Shown in pieces: positions 1 to 8,917 of a stretch of 64,000 bases of DNA (position 1 is the first letter of the stretch; the number at the start of each line of letters is the position of its first letter). The notes beneath the pieces were generated by a model that saw only the letters and a list, made by a program, of their open reading frames with translations, did no database searches and had not been told where the DNA came from. The position numbers were made by a program, and so were the translations under genes. The DNA lies in assembly GCA_963780795.1 (NCBI GenBank), contig CAWADH010000003.1:62001-126000 (forward strand). Reading direction: 5' to 3'. This DNA comes from DATJGR01 sp963780795 (GTDB lineage Bacteria > Pseudomonadota > Gammaproteobacteria > Pseudomonadales > Azotimanducaceae).

Positions 1-1013
1 GGGTCCCAAAAGAATGCGTGCAAGTCCCCAGGGAGCGTGCGGAAATACCACCCTACGATCTGACCCACCTCGTTCATGTCCTCTGCGACGGGAGACTGCC
101 CACCGTTGATGTCGAGATATTTGGCCATGCGCCTGCGCGGGTCCCATCGGAACACGGCTCGGTACTGGTTATCGTGACTTTGGACCCATCCCATCACTTG
201 TCCTTGGTCATTGATCTTTTGGCCGCCCGCCTCATTAGCGTTTAGCCGTTGTATCGGAAGCAACTGCATATGCCGAGTGCGAGACTCCCACACGAACGCG
301 GAGAATCGAGCAGTGTCGGAGCTGAGCCCTCCCTCCACACCGATCCCCCCCGTCACGACACCTTTGTCGTTGACATCTTCAGCAGAGCTGACCCGAACTC
401 CCGGGCCCAAGTCCTCCATGACCTCCGTTCTCGGGTCCCAAGAAAAGGCATGTAGGATGTGCTGTCCAGATTCGTCGGTCGGTTCCGAGCGCGCGTAACC
501 TACAACTTGTCCAGTATCGTTTAGCGCGTTCGGGTAGCTCTCCAAGCCCTCGACCAAGCTGCCTATATCCTCCATCTGGTCGGTATTCGGATCCCAGAAG
601 AAGGCATGTGAGACTCCATCCGCCAAGTCCGCTGTACCGGCCATTTGCCCTCTCTTGTTGAGAGGCCCGCCGCCGCTCCTCGAACCGCCAAGCGTATTGC
701 CCAATTCTTCTACCGCGTCTGTCGCGGGGTGCCAAACAAGGGCAAAGAAAGGGCCGTAACTCTCGTCATCGAACACGCGCCAGACGGTAGCGGAAGCCTC
801 ACCTCGGGAGTTCATTCCGCCCGGGACGCAGGCGTAATTCACCGAGCAAAGGCTCTTTATCCGATAGACCGGAACGTGCGCCCCCTGATGGTCCCGTTGG
901 TGACCCTTGTGGATCTGCACGTCTCCGTTCCGATTGTCATCGGCATGAACGTCAGCCACGCACGCGAAAGCCAAACTACAGACCAATGCCCCTGCGGCAG
1001 CCCAGATATGCAT
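1..1013 (-). CDS. HAF-repeat exported protein, C-terminus beyond the window edge
   Basis: The minus-strand frame from the ATG at 1013 stays open to the left edge, so the gene is partial. The product opens with a likely signal peptide (about residues 1-24, hydrophobic core then ADVHA) and continues as repeats carrying HAFFWDP, HAFSWDP and ALVWHP followed by EDIG, EDLG or EELG, each with an LND/INDxGQVVG-like segment. This matches the HAF-repeat family of predicted extracellular proteins, which look like beta-propeller or similar repeat folds; no activity is established. Codon use is less GC-biased than in the neighbours. The family call rests on the repeat pattern and is firm; the role is unknown. 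Confidence 0.8.
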   Translation of the reverse strand, partial: MHIWAAAGALVCSLAFACVADVHADDNRNGDVQIHKGHQRDHQGAHVPVYRIKSLCSVNYACVPGGMNSRGEASATVWRVFDDESYGPFFALVWHPATDAVEELGNTLGGSRSGGGPLNKRGQMAGTADLADGVSHAFFWDPNTDQMEDIGSLVEGLESYPNALNDTGQVVGYARSEPTDESGQHILHAFSWDPRTEVMEDLGPGVRVSSAEDVNDKGVVTGGIGVEGGLSSDTARFSAFVWESRTRHMQLLPIQRLNANEAGGQKINDQGQVMGWVQSHDNQYRAVFRWDPRRRMAKYLDINGGQSPVAEDMNEVGQIVGWYFRTLPGDLHAFFWD

Positions 1014-1302
1014 GAATCGTCTCCTCCTCCGCAACGCGCGTATCTATGCGCCCGAATTCGAGCACTTGATATAGGTACAAGTCTCGACGGTCGGCAAATC
1101 GGCTCTGGTGCCGATTCCACCTTGGTGCAGCCGGGGGAAGTCCGGAAGCCTTGCGTCGCGATGCCGCAATGCACTCCAGAGTCGAGTCGGGCTCTACAGC
1201 CCGAAGCGTCCGCACCTGCGCGACGTTGGCTCGCGATCTTAGATGGTTTAGATGTTGGGACGAGCAGGGGGGCTGAGGTACTGATTAATTTACAAAGCCA
1301 CG

Positions 1303-1392
1303 TGGCGGAGAGGGAGGGATTCGAACCCTCGATGGGTTTTACCCCATACACACTTTCCAGGCGTGCTCCTTCAACCGCTCGGACACCTCTCC
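1303..1392 (-). tRNA. tRNA-Ser(GGA)
   Basis: The minus strand folds as a class II tRNA. The acceptor GGAGAGG (from 1392) pairs with CCTCTCC (1313-1307), followed by discriminator G and an encoded CCA (1305-1303). The anticodon loop TGGAAAG gives GGA, a long variable arm is present, and the T loop reads GGTTCGAATCC. It lies only seven bases after the end of the SRP RNA gene on the same strand, so both RNAs may come from one transcript. Confidence 0.95.
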
Positions 1393-1399
1393 AGAAAAA

Positions 1400-1517
1400 G
1401 GGTGGCAACCCAAACCAGCCACACCCCGGCGCTCGAGTCTGCTGCTGCCGCTGCTCCCTTCCGGGCCTGACGGGGTTCACAACGTATCGTCGCGAGGGGA
1501 CCGGAGTGGGTCGCCAT
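1400..1517 (-). ncRNA. ffs: Signal recognition particle 4.5S RNA
   Basis: The minus strand contains the diagnostic SRP apical-loop sequence GTCAGGCCCGGAAGGGAGCAGC (in plus-strand form around 1451-1473). The ends pair as GGCGACCCA near 1515 with TGGGTTGCC near 1404, closing a hairpin of roughly 114 nt, the size of bacterial 4.5S RNA. It is followed by a T5 run (1399-1395). With Ffh this RNA targets nascent membrane proteins to the translocon. Ends are estimated from pairing and may be off by a few bases. Confidence 0.92.
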
Positions 1518-1528
1518 CGAGGGCCGGT

Positions 1529-1534
1529 ATCCTA
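1529..1534 (-). promoter_or_regulatory. Candidate -10 box for the SRP RNA
   Basis: TAGGAT on the minus strand sits about 12 bases upstream of the deduced 5' end of the SRP RNA, a suitable place for a -10 element. No convincing -35 box was found, so this is a weak call. Confidence 0.3.
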
Positions 1535-1631
1535 CCCTAGCGGGATATCCGCGGATAGCCGACTACCGCCCGCGTTCGCGCGTTTCCAATCCTGTTCCAT
1601 ACTTGTCGTGTCATCGCGATTCTGCTGGCAC

Positions 1632-2264
1632 ATGCTGCTCGACATCTGGGTGATTTTCGCCGCCGGCCTGACGCTGCTGCTCTCGATCGGCGGCGCGGTC
1701 GTGGCCGCGCTGCGTGCGCGATCTGCGGGCAAGATGCGCGCGGAACTCGAAAAGAAATGCGAGGCAGCGCGCGTCGCACTCGAAGAAGGCAAGGCACTGC
1801 TCGATGCGCGAACCTCGACCCTTGACTGGAAACAGGAGCTCACTACCCGGCTGGAAGCGTTGGACGCGCAGGCGGCTACAACGAGCGATCTGAGCCAGGA
1901 GGTTGCGATTCGCCGTCTGATGTTGCGCAGCGAGCTCACCGGGGAGAAGGCGGACCTCACGCCGCACCTCGGTCAGACCGGTGTCGCCGAGCCAACCGAT
2001 ACCGCAGCGCTCGAAGCATTGAGGGCCACCAACGCCGCGCTCGAGACCGAACTCGCGGCGCTCAAGGCCGAACGCATCACGGCCACGCCGGTATCCGACG
2101 GCGATGCCGCCCCCACCAATCTCGCGCGTGAGCGTGAGTTGAAGTCGCTGGTGCAGCAGTTCACGCGCGACAGCCGCGAGATGCTGAGCTGCATTCAGTC
2201 GCTCGAATCGGAAAACAGAGATCTGCGGGCGAGCCTGGGCGGAACTGCGAAGAGCGCTGCCTGA
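1632..2264 (+). CDS. Membrane-anchored coiled-coil protein of unknown function
   Basis: The 210-residue product starts at the ATG just before a single hydrophobic segment (about residues 5-27, core IFAAGLTLLLSIGGAVV). The rest is Glu/Ala/Arg/Leu-rich with long coiled-coil character (KCEAARVALEEGKALLD; LEALRATNAALETELAALKA). The topology, an N-terminal anchor and cytoplasmic coiled coil, resembles many small proteobacterial hypothetical proteins, and I do not recognise a family. The frame stays open far upstream, but that part crosses the tRNA and SRP genes, so the internal start was chosen. It diverges from the SRP RNA. Confidence 0.7.
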   Translation: MLLDIWVIFAAGLTLLLSIGGAVVAALRARSAGKMRAELEKKCEAARVALEEGKALLDARTSTLDWKQELTTRLEALDAQAATTSDLSQEVAIRRLMLRSELTGEKADLTPHLGQTGVAEPTDTAALEALRATNAALETELAALKAERITATPVSDGDAAPTNLARERELKSLVQQFTRDSREMLSCIQSLESENRDLRASLGGTAKSAA

Positions 2265-2283
2265 CCGTCGCAGCTTCGTCGGT

Positions 2284-3111
2284 CTACTGCCGCACCAATC
2301 GCATCGACGTCGACGCGGATTCGTCCGTCGATCTGAACGGATTGATGTCGATGCCGCCACGTCGCAGGAAGCGCCCGTAAACGGTGAGGTGTTCCGGCGC
2401 GCAGCGCTGAGTGAGGTCGACGAAGATCTGCTCGATCGTCGTCTCGTGAAACGCGGCGTGACTACGGAACGACACCAGATAACGCAGCAACGATTCCGGG
2501 GGAATGCGATGGCCGACGTACTGCACCATGATGCTCGCCCAATCCGGTTGCCCCGTTACGGGGCACACGCTTCGGAACAGATGCGTGTGATGCGTCTGTC
2601 GAACGGTCACTGCACCGGCATCCACTTCGAGCATGTCGGGACACCAGTGATACACCTCGATTTCCACATCGAGGTCGTCGAGTGAACGGCCGGGCATCTG
2701 CACCATCGGTTCGGGTGTCTGATCGACGTCGAGCAGATCGATCATCACCGGCGCGCGAAACGCGAGCGACAGGTCCGAGTTCAACGTCGTAAGCAATTCG
2801 GCGCGCGTAGCAAACACCGTTTGCGAGAACGAATTGAGATAAAGCTTCAGCGATTTGCTTTCGACGATTGCTCCGGAATTGCACGGCACCCGCACTTTGA
2901 CGAGTCCGACATCCGGTCGACCTTTCGCATTCAGCCACGAGAATTCGTAGCAATTCCAGGTGTCCTCACCCTGAAATGGCAGACGATCGGCAATTCCGAG
3001 TGTTGCGCGTAGCTGTGCCCGATCGATGGACCGAAGCAGCGACGGCGTATACGTCGTGGGGTAGTCGGAATCCTTGCCGAGCGGGAGATCCGGGTGCGGG
3101 ACCGTGCTCAT
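2284..3111 (-). CDS. queF: NADPH-dependent 7-cyano-7-deazaguanine reductase QueF
   Basis: QueF reduces preQ0 to preQ1 in queuosine synthesis in the cytoplasm. The 275-residue product has the long two-domain form typical of gammaproteobacteria, with the family motif ESKSLKLYLNSF at about residues 84-95. The nucleophile lies in the SVCPVTGQPDW segment (Cys182), with Asp189 nearby and the HE pair at 221-222. All key residues are present, so it should be active. The start chosen gives MSTVPH; an upstream ATG at 3123 would add four residues, and neither has a good ribosome-binding site. It diverges from the small gene at 3281. Confidence 0.95.
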   Translation of the reverse strand: MSTVPHPDLPLGKDSDYPTTYTPSLLRSIDRAQLRATLGIADRLPFQGEDTWNCYEFSWLNAKGRPDVGLVKVRVPCNSGAIVESKSLKLYLNSFSQTVFATRAELLTTLNSDLSLAFRAPVMIDLLDVDQTPEPMVQMPGRSLDDLDVEIEVYHWCPDMLEVDAGAVTVRQTHHTHLFRSVCPVTGQPDWASIMVQYVGHRIPPESLLRYLVSFRSHAAFHETTIEQIFVDLTQRCAPEHLTVYGRFLRRGGIDINPFRSTDESASTSMRLVRQ

Positions 3112-3280
3112 GATTGAGTGCATGCGAAGAACGTTGCACTACAACGAACGCGTCGATGCGAGTCAACAACGCAGCCGATGAGCGGTCGGAAATCGCGCGC
3201 CAACGGCAGCGGTTTACCGCAAGGTGCAATCAGGCGTAAGGTCGCGCAAAAGGAAGAAAAAGTACTGCGAAAGGGCGCTG

Positions 3281-3472
3281 ATGATCCGACTGACCACCCA
3301 GGTTGAGGATAGAGAACTGGTTGCCGCGATCCATGCGTTGGGCCGCGACCGGGTGAAGCGTTTCGTACGCCTGCTGTTGCTCTACAAGGACGATCAGCTG
3401 CTGCTCGAAGAGTGCGCAGACATGGTGCTCGAGGAACTCGAGCGGCGCGCGTCGTCGAATCCGCAGCGCTGA
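3281..3472 (+). CDS. Small helical hypothetical protein
   Basis: This 63-residue ORF starts at an ATG preceded by AAGGGC. The product is charged and probably all-helical (RVKRFVRLLLLYKDD; ECADMVLEELERR) with no signal peptide. It lies between queF and tamB, converging with tamB and ending 12 bases before the tamB stop. I do not recognise a family. Clean leucine-rich amphipathic helices and the spacing support a real gene, but its role is unknown. Confidence 0.55.
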   Translation: MIRLTTQVEDRELVAAIHALGRDRVKRFVRLLLLYKDDQLLLEECADMVLEELERRASSNPQR

Positions 3473-3484
3473 CCGGTCGCGCGC

Positions 3485-6400
3485 TCAATCGTTCTCACCC
3501 ACCTTATAGATGACGTCGATCGCCGGAACGTCCGCCGCGGTCGCCTCCAACGACAGCCGTCGACTCAACAGCAACTCGAACAGAATGGCGCTGGTGCGCG
3601 TGAACGTCTGATACGAGTAGCGAACGAAGATGCGGTCGCTGAAGCGTTTGCCGGCCACCACCGTGAGATCTTCAGTGCTGCCGCCGGTGGCGGTGAGTTC
3701 GTCGATGCCGAGCACGCTGCTCACCTCATTGATGACTGGCGAGGCGCCTTTGAGCCCTAATGCAATCGCCGCGCCCATCACGTTGCTCCCCTCTTGTGCC
3801 GTTGCCGAACTCAACGGCCGGCCGAGCACGAGATAGGCCAGCGTTTCGGCGTCGGACATCGCCGGCGTCGAGTACAACGTCGTTTCGATGGCGCGCGCCG
3901 GTCCCTGTATCCGCGCGCCGACCGTGACGGTACGCGCAGTTTCCCGGACCGTTCGCGACGCGGTGGCGTCCACATAAGGGTCCTGCGGCGGACCGCTGTA
4001 GGTGAGGCGCCCCGATTCGATCGCGAGCTTCTGTCCATACACTTCGAACGTGCCGTCGATCAGCGTCAACGTGCCGTTGAGCTGCACGATGCCTTCCGGC
4101 GACTGGCGCAATCGCAGCGTACCGGTCAATCCGGTATCGAGCCCGAATGCGGTGAAGTGCACGTGATCCTGCAACACGACTTCCAGATCTACCGCCACAC
4201 GCGTGGCGCCAGGACGCACCTCTACGCGATTGATCACGACCACGTCTTCGCTCACGGGCACCGCGCCTGCCGGCAACTCCGTCAGCTTGATTTCAGCACG
4301 CGGGATCTCGACGCGCCCTTTGACCGACGTCAGGCCTGCACGCCAATCCAGGTCGATGCCGCCCGCCAGCCGGGCCGTGGCATCGGAGATCGATACCGGC
4401 AGGTCGCTTGCGTCGACGTGCGCGTGGAACGTTCGTGAGGCGCGCAACGGATCTTTCAGCGCGCCCGTCACTGCAAGGTTGCCTTTTTCGCTCTGTGCCG
4501 TTCCCGCGATGTCCCATTGCTCCGCGCCACTCAGCCGCATCGTCAGATCGATCGACGTCAGCTCCACGCGCGGTTCGGTGAGGGCTATGCGCCCCTGTCT
4601 GATGGCCAGCGTGCCCAGCACGTCCGGCGCGGCGACAGTACCGCCGATCGAGAACTCGCCGCTCAACGCGCCGGCGGTCTCACGCACGCGGCGGGTGAAC
4701 GTTGCGAGAAAACCCAGGTCCTGTACGCTGACGGTCGCGCGGCCGTCGAGCGCCGCCGTTCGATCAAAACCGTTGACGCCGAGCTCCACGTTCAGTACAC
4801 GCGCGTCGCCGTTGTCGCCGCGCAACGATATGTTTGCGCGGTCGTCGTGCAACTCCACTACAGCGCTGAGAGCCGGAAGCTCGATGCCGCTCGCGGCGTC
4901 CGCCTCCAACAACCGCAAGCCGTTGGTCGCAAGCGTCGCGGATCCGCGCCAGTGCGCGTCGTCGCTCGATACGTCCCACCGCCCCGACACGCTGCCGGCA
5001 ACGCGCTGCGACTCCTCGAAGCGTCTCGCAATGCCGGCGATGTCGAATGACTCGATCGCTCCCGCCAAACGGATACGTCCCGGCTGCACCGCGGCCGCGT
5101 CCACGCAGATGCGCCCACGCGACGACAATGGCAACCAGCAATGCGGCGATACGTCGAACGCAGAACCGGAAATGAGTACGCGCGTGTCGCGATCGAGACG
5201 CCAGCGCTCGCCCGGCAGCGCCAACAGCGCACCCCCGTCTGCCTCGACATTCCAGCGGTCGCCATCCTTGCGGGCTGACAGATCCACTGAGCCGCGCTGA
5301 TCGCCCAAGCTCCAGCCGAACGAGCCCGCGAGCGCATCGAGCGAGCCGTGCACCGCGCCGTCGACGCGGGTGAGTTGCACGTCGTCTCGGGCAGCCTGCG
5401 CAATCGTGATCCGCGCGCTGCCGGACGCGCCTTCCTTCACCGTCGCCTCCACGCGGGAATTCGCCGCGCTCCACTCGCGAAAACGCAACGCCTTCGACGT
5501 CGCCAACAGCTGTATGTCCGGCGCGTCGCGGCGACCCGATACGGAGGCGTCTGCCATCAGATCGCCTCGCAGTTCCGGCAGCAGCGTCCCCAATTCGGGC
5601 ATGTTCAGGCGCGCGCTACCCGTCACACGGTCGCCCTCCCATTCCAGCGTCCCGGTGGCGCGGTTCGTCCCGGAACGTATCTCTACGCCGCTTGCCGACC
5701 ATCTGTCGTCGTGCCGTTCGACGCGCCCGTTTGCTTCGAACGGCGCGTCGTTCACCCGTCCGACCAGCGATTGGACCGTGAGATCGAGATCGCTGCCTGC
5801 TGCACTCACCTGCGCGTGACCCGACAACGAACCTGATAGCGTCGCGGCGAACAGCGCCGGATCGAGGTTGTCGACGTCTACCGCAAGATTCGCCGACCAT
5901 TGCGGCGTTCGCGCGACGCGTCCGTGTGCAACGGCGCCGCCGCTATCCGTGGAAAGGGCCAGTCGCGATACCTCGAGCGCATCGAACGATCCCGCGGCGT
6001 CGAGCGAAACCTGAGCTTGCGGAAGATCGGGCGCGTTGACCGCCGTCGTCGCGTGCACGTCGAATCGTTCGAGCGTACCTGCAAGGTGCGCGTTCAAGCC
6101 GGCCACGCGGACGCGCTCCGAACTCCATTCCGCCATGGTGCCTTCGATGTCGAAGTGCGGTTGCACTTTGCCCAACAGCCGCACGGTGCCATGCGCATCG
6201 ACGGCCGGCGCATCGACATGCAGCGTCACACCGAGCGCGCGCAGCGAGTCGCGCAGCTCGGCGCTTCCGCTCAGCGCGGGCTCGGTCAATCGCCAGTTCA
6301 ATGCGCCGCTCACGGGCACGTCGCCGGTAGCCGTCAGCGCGAGATCGCCGTCGATCAAATACGCCGCGGCACGCAGTTCGACGCCTTTCAGCGCATATGA

Positions 6401-6880
6401 GCTGCCGTCGTACGACAGATGTCCTGACGCAGCCGGCGCGTAGTCGTTCGGCACGCCGCTGATCTCCGTAGCGGCGATACTCAACGAACGCACCTCCAGC
6501 GCAAGCGGCAAATGCGGCAGCACCACCGACAGCGGCGCCGGCTTTTTCTCGCCTTGCGAAATCACCTGCAGCGAAGCCGCCGCCAACCGATCGATCACCA
6601 GCGCTCCTCGCAGCGTCGACGCGACCCAGGCGGCGTCGATCTCGAGCGAGCGCACTTCCACGATCGTGTCGCCCGCTCGAATCCGCAGTGTGTCTGCGCG
6701 CATGCCACGCAGCAGCGTTCCGTCGAGCCCCGACAGTTCGATGGGGGTGCCGGACGCCGCCACGGCCCTTTCAACCACCCAGCGCGATCCATCGGCGGTC
6801 GCAATCACGCCGGTCGCCACGATCACCGACGCAGCGATGAGCGCAATGACCAACACGAGCACCCACCACAGCCGCGTCAT
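3485..6880 (-). CDS. tamB: Translocation and assembly module protein TamB
   Basis: TamB is an inner-membrane-anchored periplasmic protein that works with TamA in outer-membrane protein and lipid transport. The 1131-residue product has one N-terminal membrane segment (WWVLVLVIALIAASVIVATG), a long repetitive beta-rich middle region of the AsmA/VPS13-like type, and a C-terminal DUF490 region with LAYLVLGRPLSS and the terminal segment SLEATAADVPAIDVIYKVGEND. It is shorter than E. coli TamB (about 1259 residues), which is usual for this group. The ATG overlaps the tamA stop (ATGA at 6880-6877), indicating translational coupling. An in-frame start at 6913 would lie inside tamA. Confidence 0.93.
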   Translation of the reverse strand: MTRLWWVLVLVIALIAASVIVATGVIATADGSRWVVERAVAASGTPIELSGLDGTLLRGMRADTLRIRAGDTIVEVRSLEIDAAWVASTLRGALVIDRLAAASLQVISQGEKKPAPLSVVLPHLPLALEVRSLSIAATEISGVPNDYAPAASGHLSYDGSSYALKGVELRAAAYLIDGDLALTATGDVPVSGALNWRLTEPALSGSAELRDSLRALGVTLHVDAPAVDAHGTVRLLGKVQPHFDIEGTMAEWSSERVRVAGLNAHLAGTLERFDVHATTAVNAPDLPQAQVSLDAAGSFDALEVSRLALSTDSGGAVAHGRVARTPQWSANLAVDVDNLDPALFAATLSGSLSGHAQVSAAGSDLDLTVQSLVGRVNDAPFEANGRVERHDDRWSASGVEIRSGTNRATGTLEWEGDRVTGSARLNMPELGTLLPELRGDLMADASVSGRRDAPDIQLLATSKALRFREWSAANSRVEATVKEGASGSARITIAQAARDDVQLTRVDGAVHGSLDALAGSFGWSLGDQRGSVDLSARKDGDRWNVEADGGALLALPGERWRLDRDTRVLISGSAFDVSPHCWLPLSSRGRICVDAAAVQPGRIRLAGAIESFDIAGIARRFEESQRVAGSVSGRWDVSSDDAHWRGSATLATNGLRLLEADAASGIELPALSAVVELHDDRANISLRGDNGDARVLNVELGVNGFDRTAALDGRATVSVQDLGFLATFTRRVRETAGALSGEFSIGGTVAAPDVLGTLAIRQGRIALTEPRVELTSIDLTMRLSGAEQWDIAGTAQSEKGNLAVTGALKDPLRASRTFHAHVDASDLPVSISDATARLAGGIDLDWRAGLTSVKGRVEIPRAEIKLTELPAGAVPVSEDVVVINRVEVRPGATRVAVDLEVVLQDHVHFTAFGLDTGLTGTLRLRQSPEGIVQLNGTLTLIDGTFEVYGQKLAIESGRLTYSGPPQDPYVDATASRTVRETARTVTVGARIQGPARAIETTLYSTPAMSDAETLAYLVLGRPLSSATAQEGSNVMGAAIALGLKGASPVINEVSSVLGIDELTATGGSTEDLTVVAGKRFSDRIFVRYSYQTFTRTSAILFELLLSRRLSLEATAADVPAIDVIYKVGEND

Positions 6881-8604
6881 AGGTCCGGCCCAACGGTGAT
6901 GTAAAGGCGCCACTGCGTCGTCGGATCATCGAGCGGATGCGCGACGTCGACACGGATCGGCCCTACGGGCGAGTACCAGCGGATGCCAGCGCCGACGCCG
7001 GTGACGAAGTGCGGTTCATCGTCGAACGCCGAGCCGGAGTCGACGAATAACGCGGCGGCCCAGTCGGTGCGGAACTGGTAGTCGAATTCGACCGAACCGG
7101 TGAGCAACCGGCTGCCGCCGACCACGTTGCCTTGCCGTTCCGGACCTACATCCTGGAATGCATAGCCGCGGATACTCGCGTCGCCGCCCGCGAAGAAGCG
7201 GATCGACGGCGGCAGATCGCTGAACTTGTCCTTCCACGTCCAGCCGGCTGTGGTGCGCACGAGAACGCGCGTGTGTTCGGTGAGCCGCTCTATCACCTTG
7301 CCCGTGCCGAGCAACTGTACGAGGTCGGTATCGGACCCCAACGACTGCGACCCGCCGCGCACCGTCGTATCGATGCGAAATCCTTCTGTAGGCCGCGTCG
7401 GCCGGTCGCGCCAAAAGCGGCTGAACGTCGTTCCAAACAGCAGCAGCCGGCTCTGGCCGAACTGATCTGCAATCTTGAAGTCTTCGTGCGTGAGGTCGAC
7501 GAAGTCGGTTTCCACCCAGGCGCCGCGCTCGTACGTGTGACGCGCACCGATCCGTTTGATGTCGTCGTTCGACGTGGTCGATTCCAGGTGCGCGATGCCG
7601 GCATCGAAGATGAACCAGTCGTTCAGCGGATTCAGGTGCGGAATCTTGTACTGGAAATCCACCGACGTGTGTTCGGTCGAGATCACCGATTTCACAGAGG
7701 CGCGATGGCCGCGGTCGTTGAGCAGATCGTTATCTGCGTCGACGCGGATACGCGGGCCGGTGTCGGTCGCATATCCGACCCCGAACGCATACGTCCACGC
7801 GCGGGCGCGCTGATACAGTTCGATGCGGATCGGTATCGCGGTTCCCACCGCGTTGTCGCGATCGGCGGTGACGAACGTCCGGCCGAAGTAACCGCTGTCC
7901 GCCAGGTTGCGCCGCAGTCGCGCAACCAGCGATGCGTCGTACGGTTCGCCGGTGTGAAACGGGATGTATGCATCAATCAGACGGCGCACCAGGAAGTCGC
8001 CGACGATTTCGATCTCGCCGAAGCTGAACCGCGTACCGCCGACGAGATTCAACGTGACGGTCGCGCTGTGCGCTTGCGCGTCCACGAGCACGCGACTCGC
8101 TTCGAATGACGCATCGAAGTAGCCGAGCGACTGCGCCGCAGCAAGCAGATCGCGCTTCAAATCCTCGTACTTGGCGTGATTGAGCGGCGCATCTTTCAGC
8201 CGGCTCGCGTTCTGCACCAGCGTTGCGATCGACGATTCCGCGGCGAGCGGCTGATCGACGCTCACCTTCACCTCGCGCACGATCACCGGATCGCCGGGCG
8301 TGATCTGGAACCGCGCGCGCCAGCATGCGTCCGGCGGGAACTCGAGTGCGTCCTCGATGCGAGTGCCGTAGAAACCGAGGGCTTCGAGCGACGACGCGAT
8401 CTGCGCGTCCGCCTGCCGCATCTGCCAGCGCACCAGCCACTCCGGCGCATCGCAACCGAGGTCGGAAAGGCCGAGGAACGCTTTGATGTTCGTCGATTGC
8501 GCGTCGGTTACCCCGACGAATTCGACCTCGGCCGATGCATGCGCGGCGAATAAAGCAGCCGCCAGCAGTGCCGGAATCGCAATCGCACGCACCACGACGT
8601 TCAA
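6877..8604 (-). CDS. tamA: Translocation and assembly module protein TamA (Omp85 family)
   Basis: TamA is an Omp85-family outer-membrane barrel paired with TamB. The 575-residue product has a signal peptide (ALLAAALFAAHASA), about three POTRA domains (residues 25-270; for example RFSFGEIEIVGDF), then a 16-strand barrel region. The barrel contains the family motif SIRGYAFQDVGP and ends in a beta-signal-like VGPDL-containing strand. The start is TTG at 8604; GTG codons at 8595 and 8592 are alternatives. It lies nine bases after the small ORF at 8614-8811 and overlaps tamB by four bases. Confidence 0.93.
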   Translation of the reverse strand: MNVVVRAIAIPALLAAALFAAHASAEVEFVGVTDAQSTNIKAFLGLSDLGCDAPEWLVRWQMRQADAQIASSLEALGFYGTRIEDALEFPPDACWRARFQITPGDPVIVREVKVSVDQPLAAESSIATLVQNASRLKDAPLNHAKYEDLKRDLLAAAQSLGYFDASFEASRVLVDAQAHSATVTLNLVGGTRFSFGEIEIVGDFLVRRLIDAYIPFHTGEPYDASLVARLRRNLADSGYFGRTFVTADRDNAVGTAIPIRIELYQRARAWTYAFGVGYATDTGPRIRVDADNDLLNDRGHRASVKSVISTEHTSVDFQYKIPHLNPLNDWFIFDAGIAHLESTTSNDDIKRIGARHTYERGAWVETDFVDLTHEDFKIADQFGQSRLLLFGTTFSRFWRDRPTRPTEGFRIDTTVRGGSQSLGSDTDLVQLLGTGKVIERLTEHTRVLVRTTAGWTWKDKFSDLPPSIRFFAGGDASIRGYAFQDVGPERQGNVVGGSRLLTGSVEFDYQFRTDWAAALFVDSGSAFDDEPHFVTGVGAGIRWYSPVGPIRVDVAHPLDDPTTQWRLYITVGPDL

Positions 8605-8613
8605 ACCAGGCGT

Positions 8614-8811
8614 TCAGCCGTCGAGATGCGCATAGAGCGGATCGGTCGCGTCCCGTGTGCCGCGCGCGAGTGCTTCCAACGGCCTGCATTGCCACGCCGC
8701 CGATGCAGCGACGCCGCGGCTGTGGCGGACGAACACGTCGTAGATGGCGAGCCGGTCGGCAAGCGTCTTCACATCGGGGATCTGGCCGGTCTCGTGCACT
8801 GCCCTCTCCAT
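8614..8811 (-). CDS. Small hypothetical protein upstream of tamA
   Basis: This 65-residue ORF begins at an ATG with a good ribosome-binding site (GGAG, six bases upstream) and ends nine bases before the tamA start, so it probably leads the tam operon. The product is soluble and mixed charge (LADRLAIYDVFVRHSRG; DATDPLYAHLDG). No family is recognised. The ribosome-binding site and operon position favour a real gene. Confidence 0.5.
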   Translation of the reverse strand: MERAVHETGQIPDVKTLADRLAIYDVFVRHSRGVAASAAWQCRPLEALARGTRDATDPLYAHLDG

Positions 8812-8845
8812 CTACTACTCCAGTCGGGGCTGCAATCGTACCGCC

Positions 8846-8876
8846 TTGCTGGATATGGGTCGCTCTCGGCTATAGT
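8846..8876 (+). promoter_or_regulatory. Candidate promoter of the class II aldolase gene
   Basis: TATAGT at 8871-8876 is a good -10 match. TTGCTG at 8846-8851 is a possible -35 box, though the spacing is 19 bases. The strong ribosome-binding site AGGAGGAGGA (8901-8910) follows ahead of the ATG at 8918. Only sequence similarity supports this. Confidence 0.4.
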
Positions 8877-8917
8877 CCGCTCCACCGTCCGTTCTACATC
8901 AGGAGGAGGAGCCAACC

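Noticed and set aside
645..1631. Long plus-strand open frame upstream of the coiled-coil gene
   Set aside because: It runs antisense through the HAF-repeat gene, tRNA-Ser and SRP RNA; only the part from 1632 has protein-like character.
3112..3280. PreQ1 riboswitch upstream of queF
   Set aside because: No conserved stem-loop and A-rich tail of either preQ1 class was found in the gap.
4203..5300. Long plus-strand frames opposite tamB
   Set aside because: Arg/Ser/Ala-rich shadow of a high-GC gene; no family motif or ribosome-binding site.
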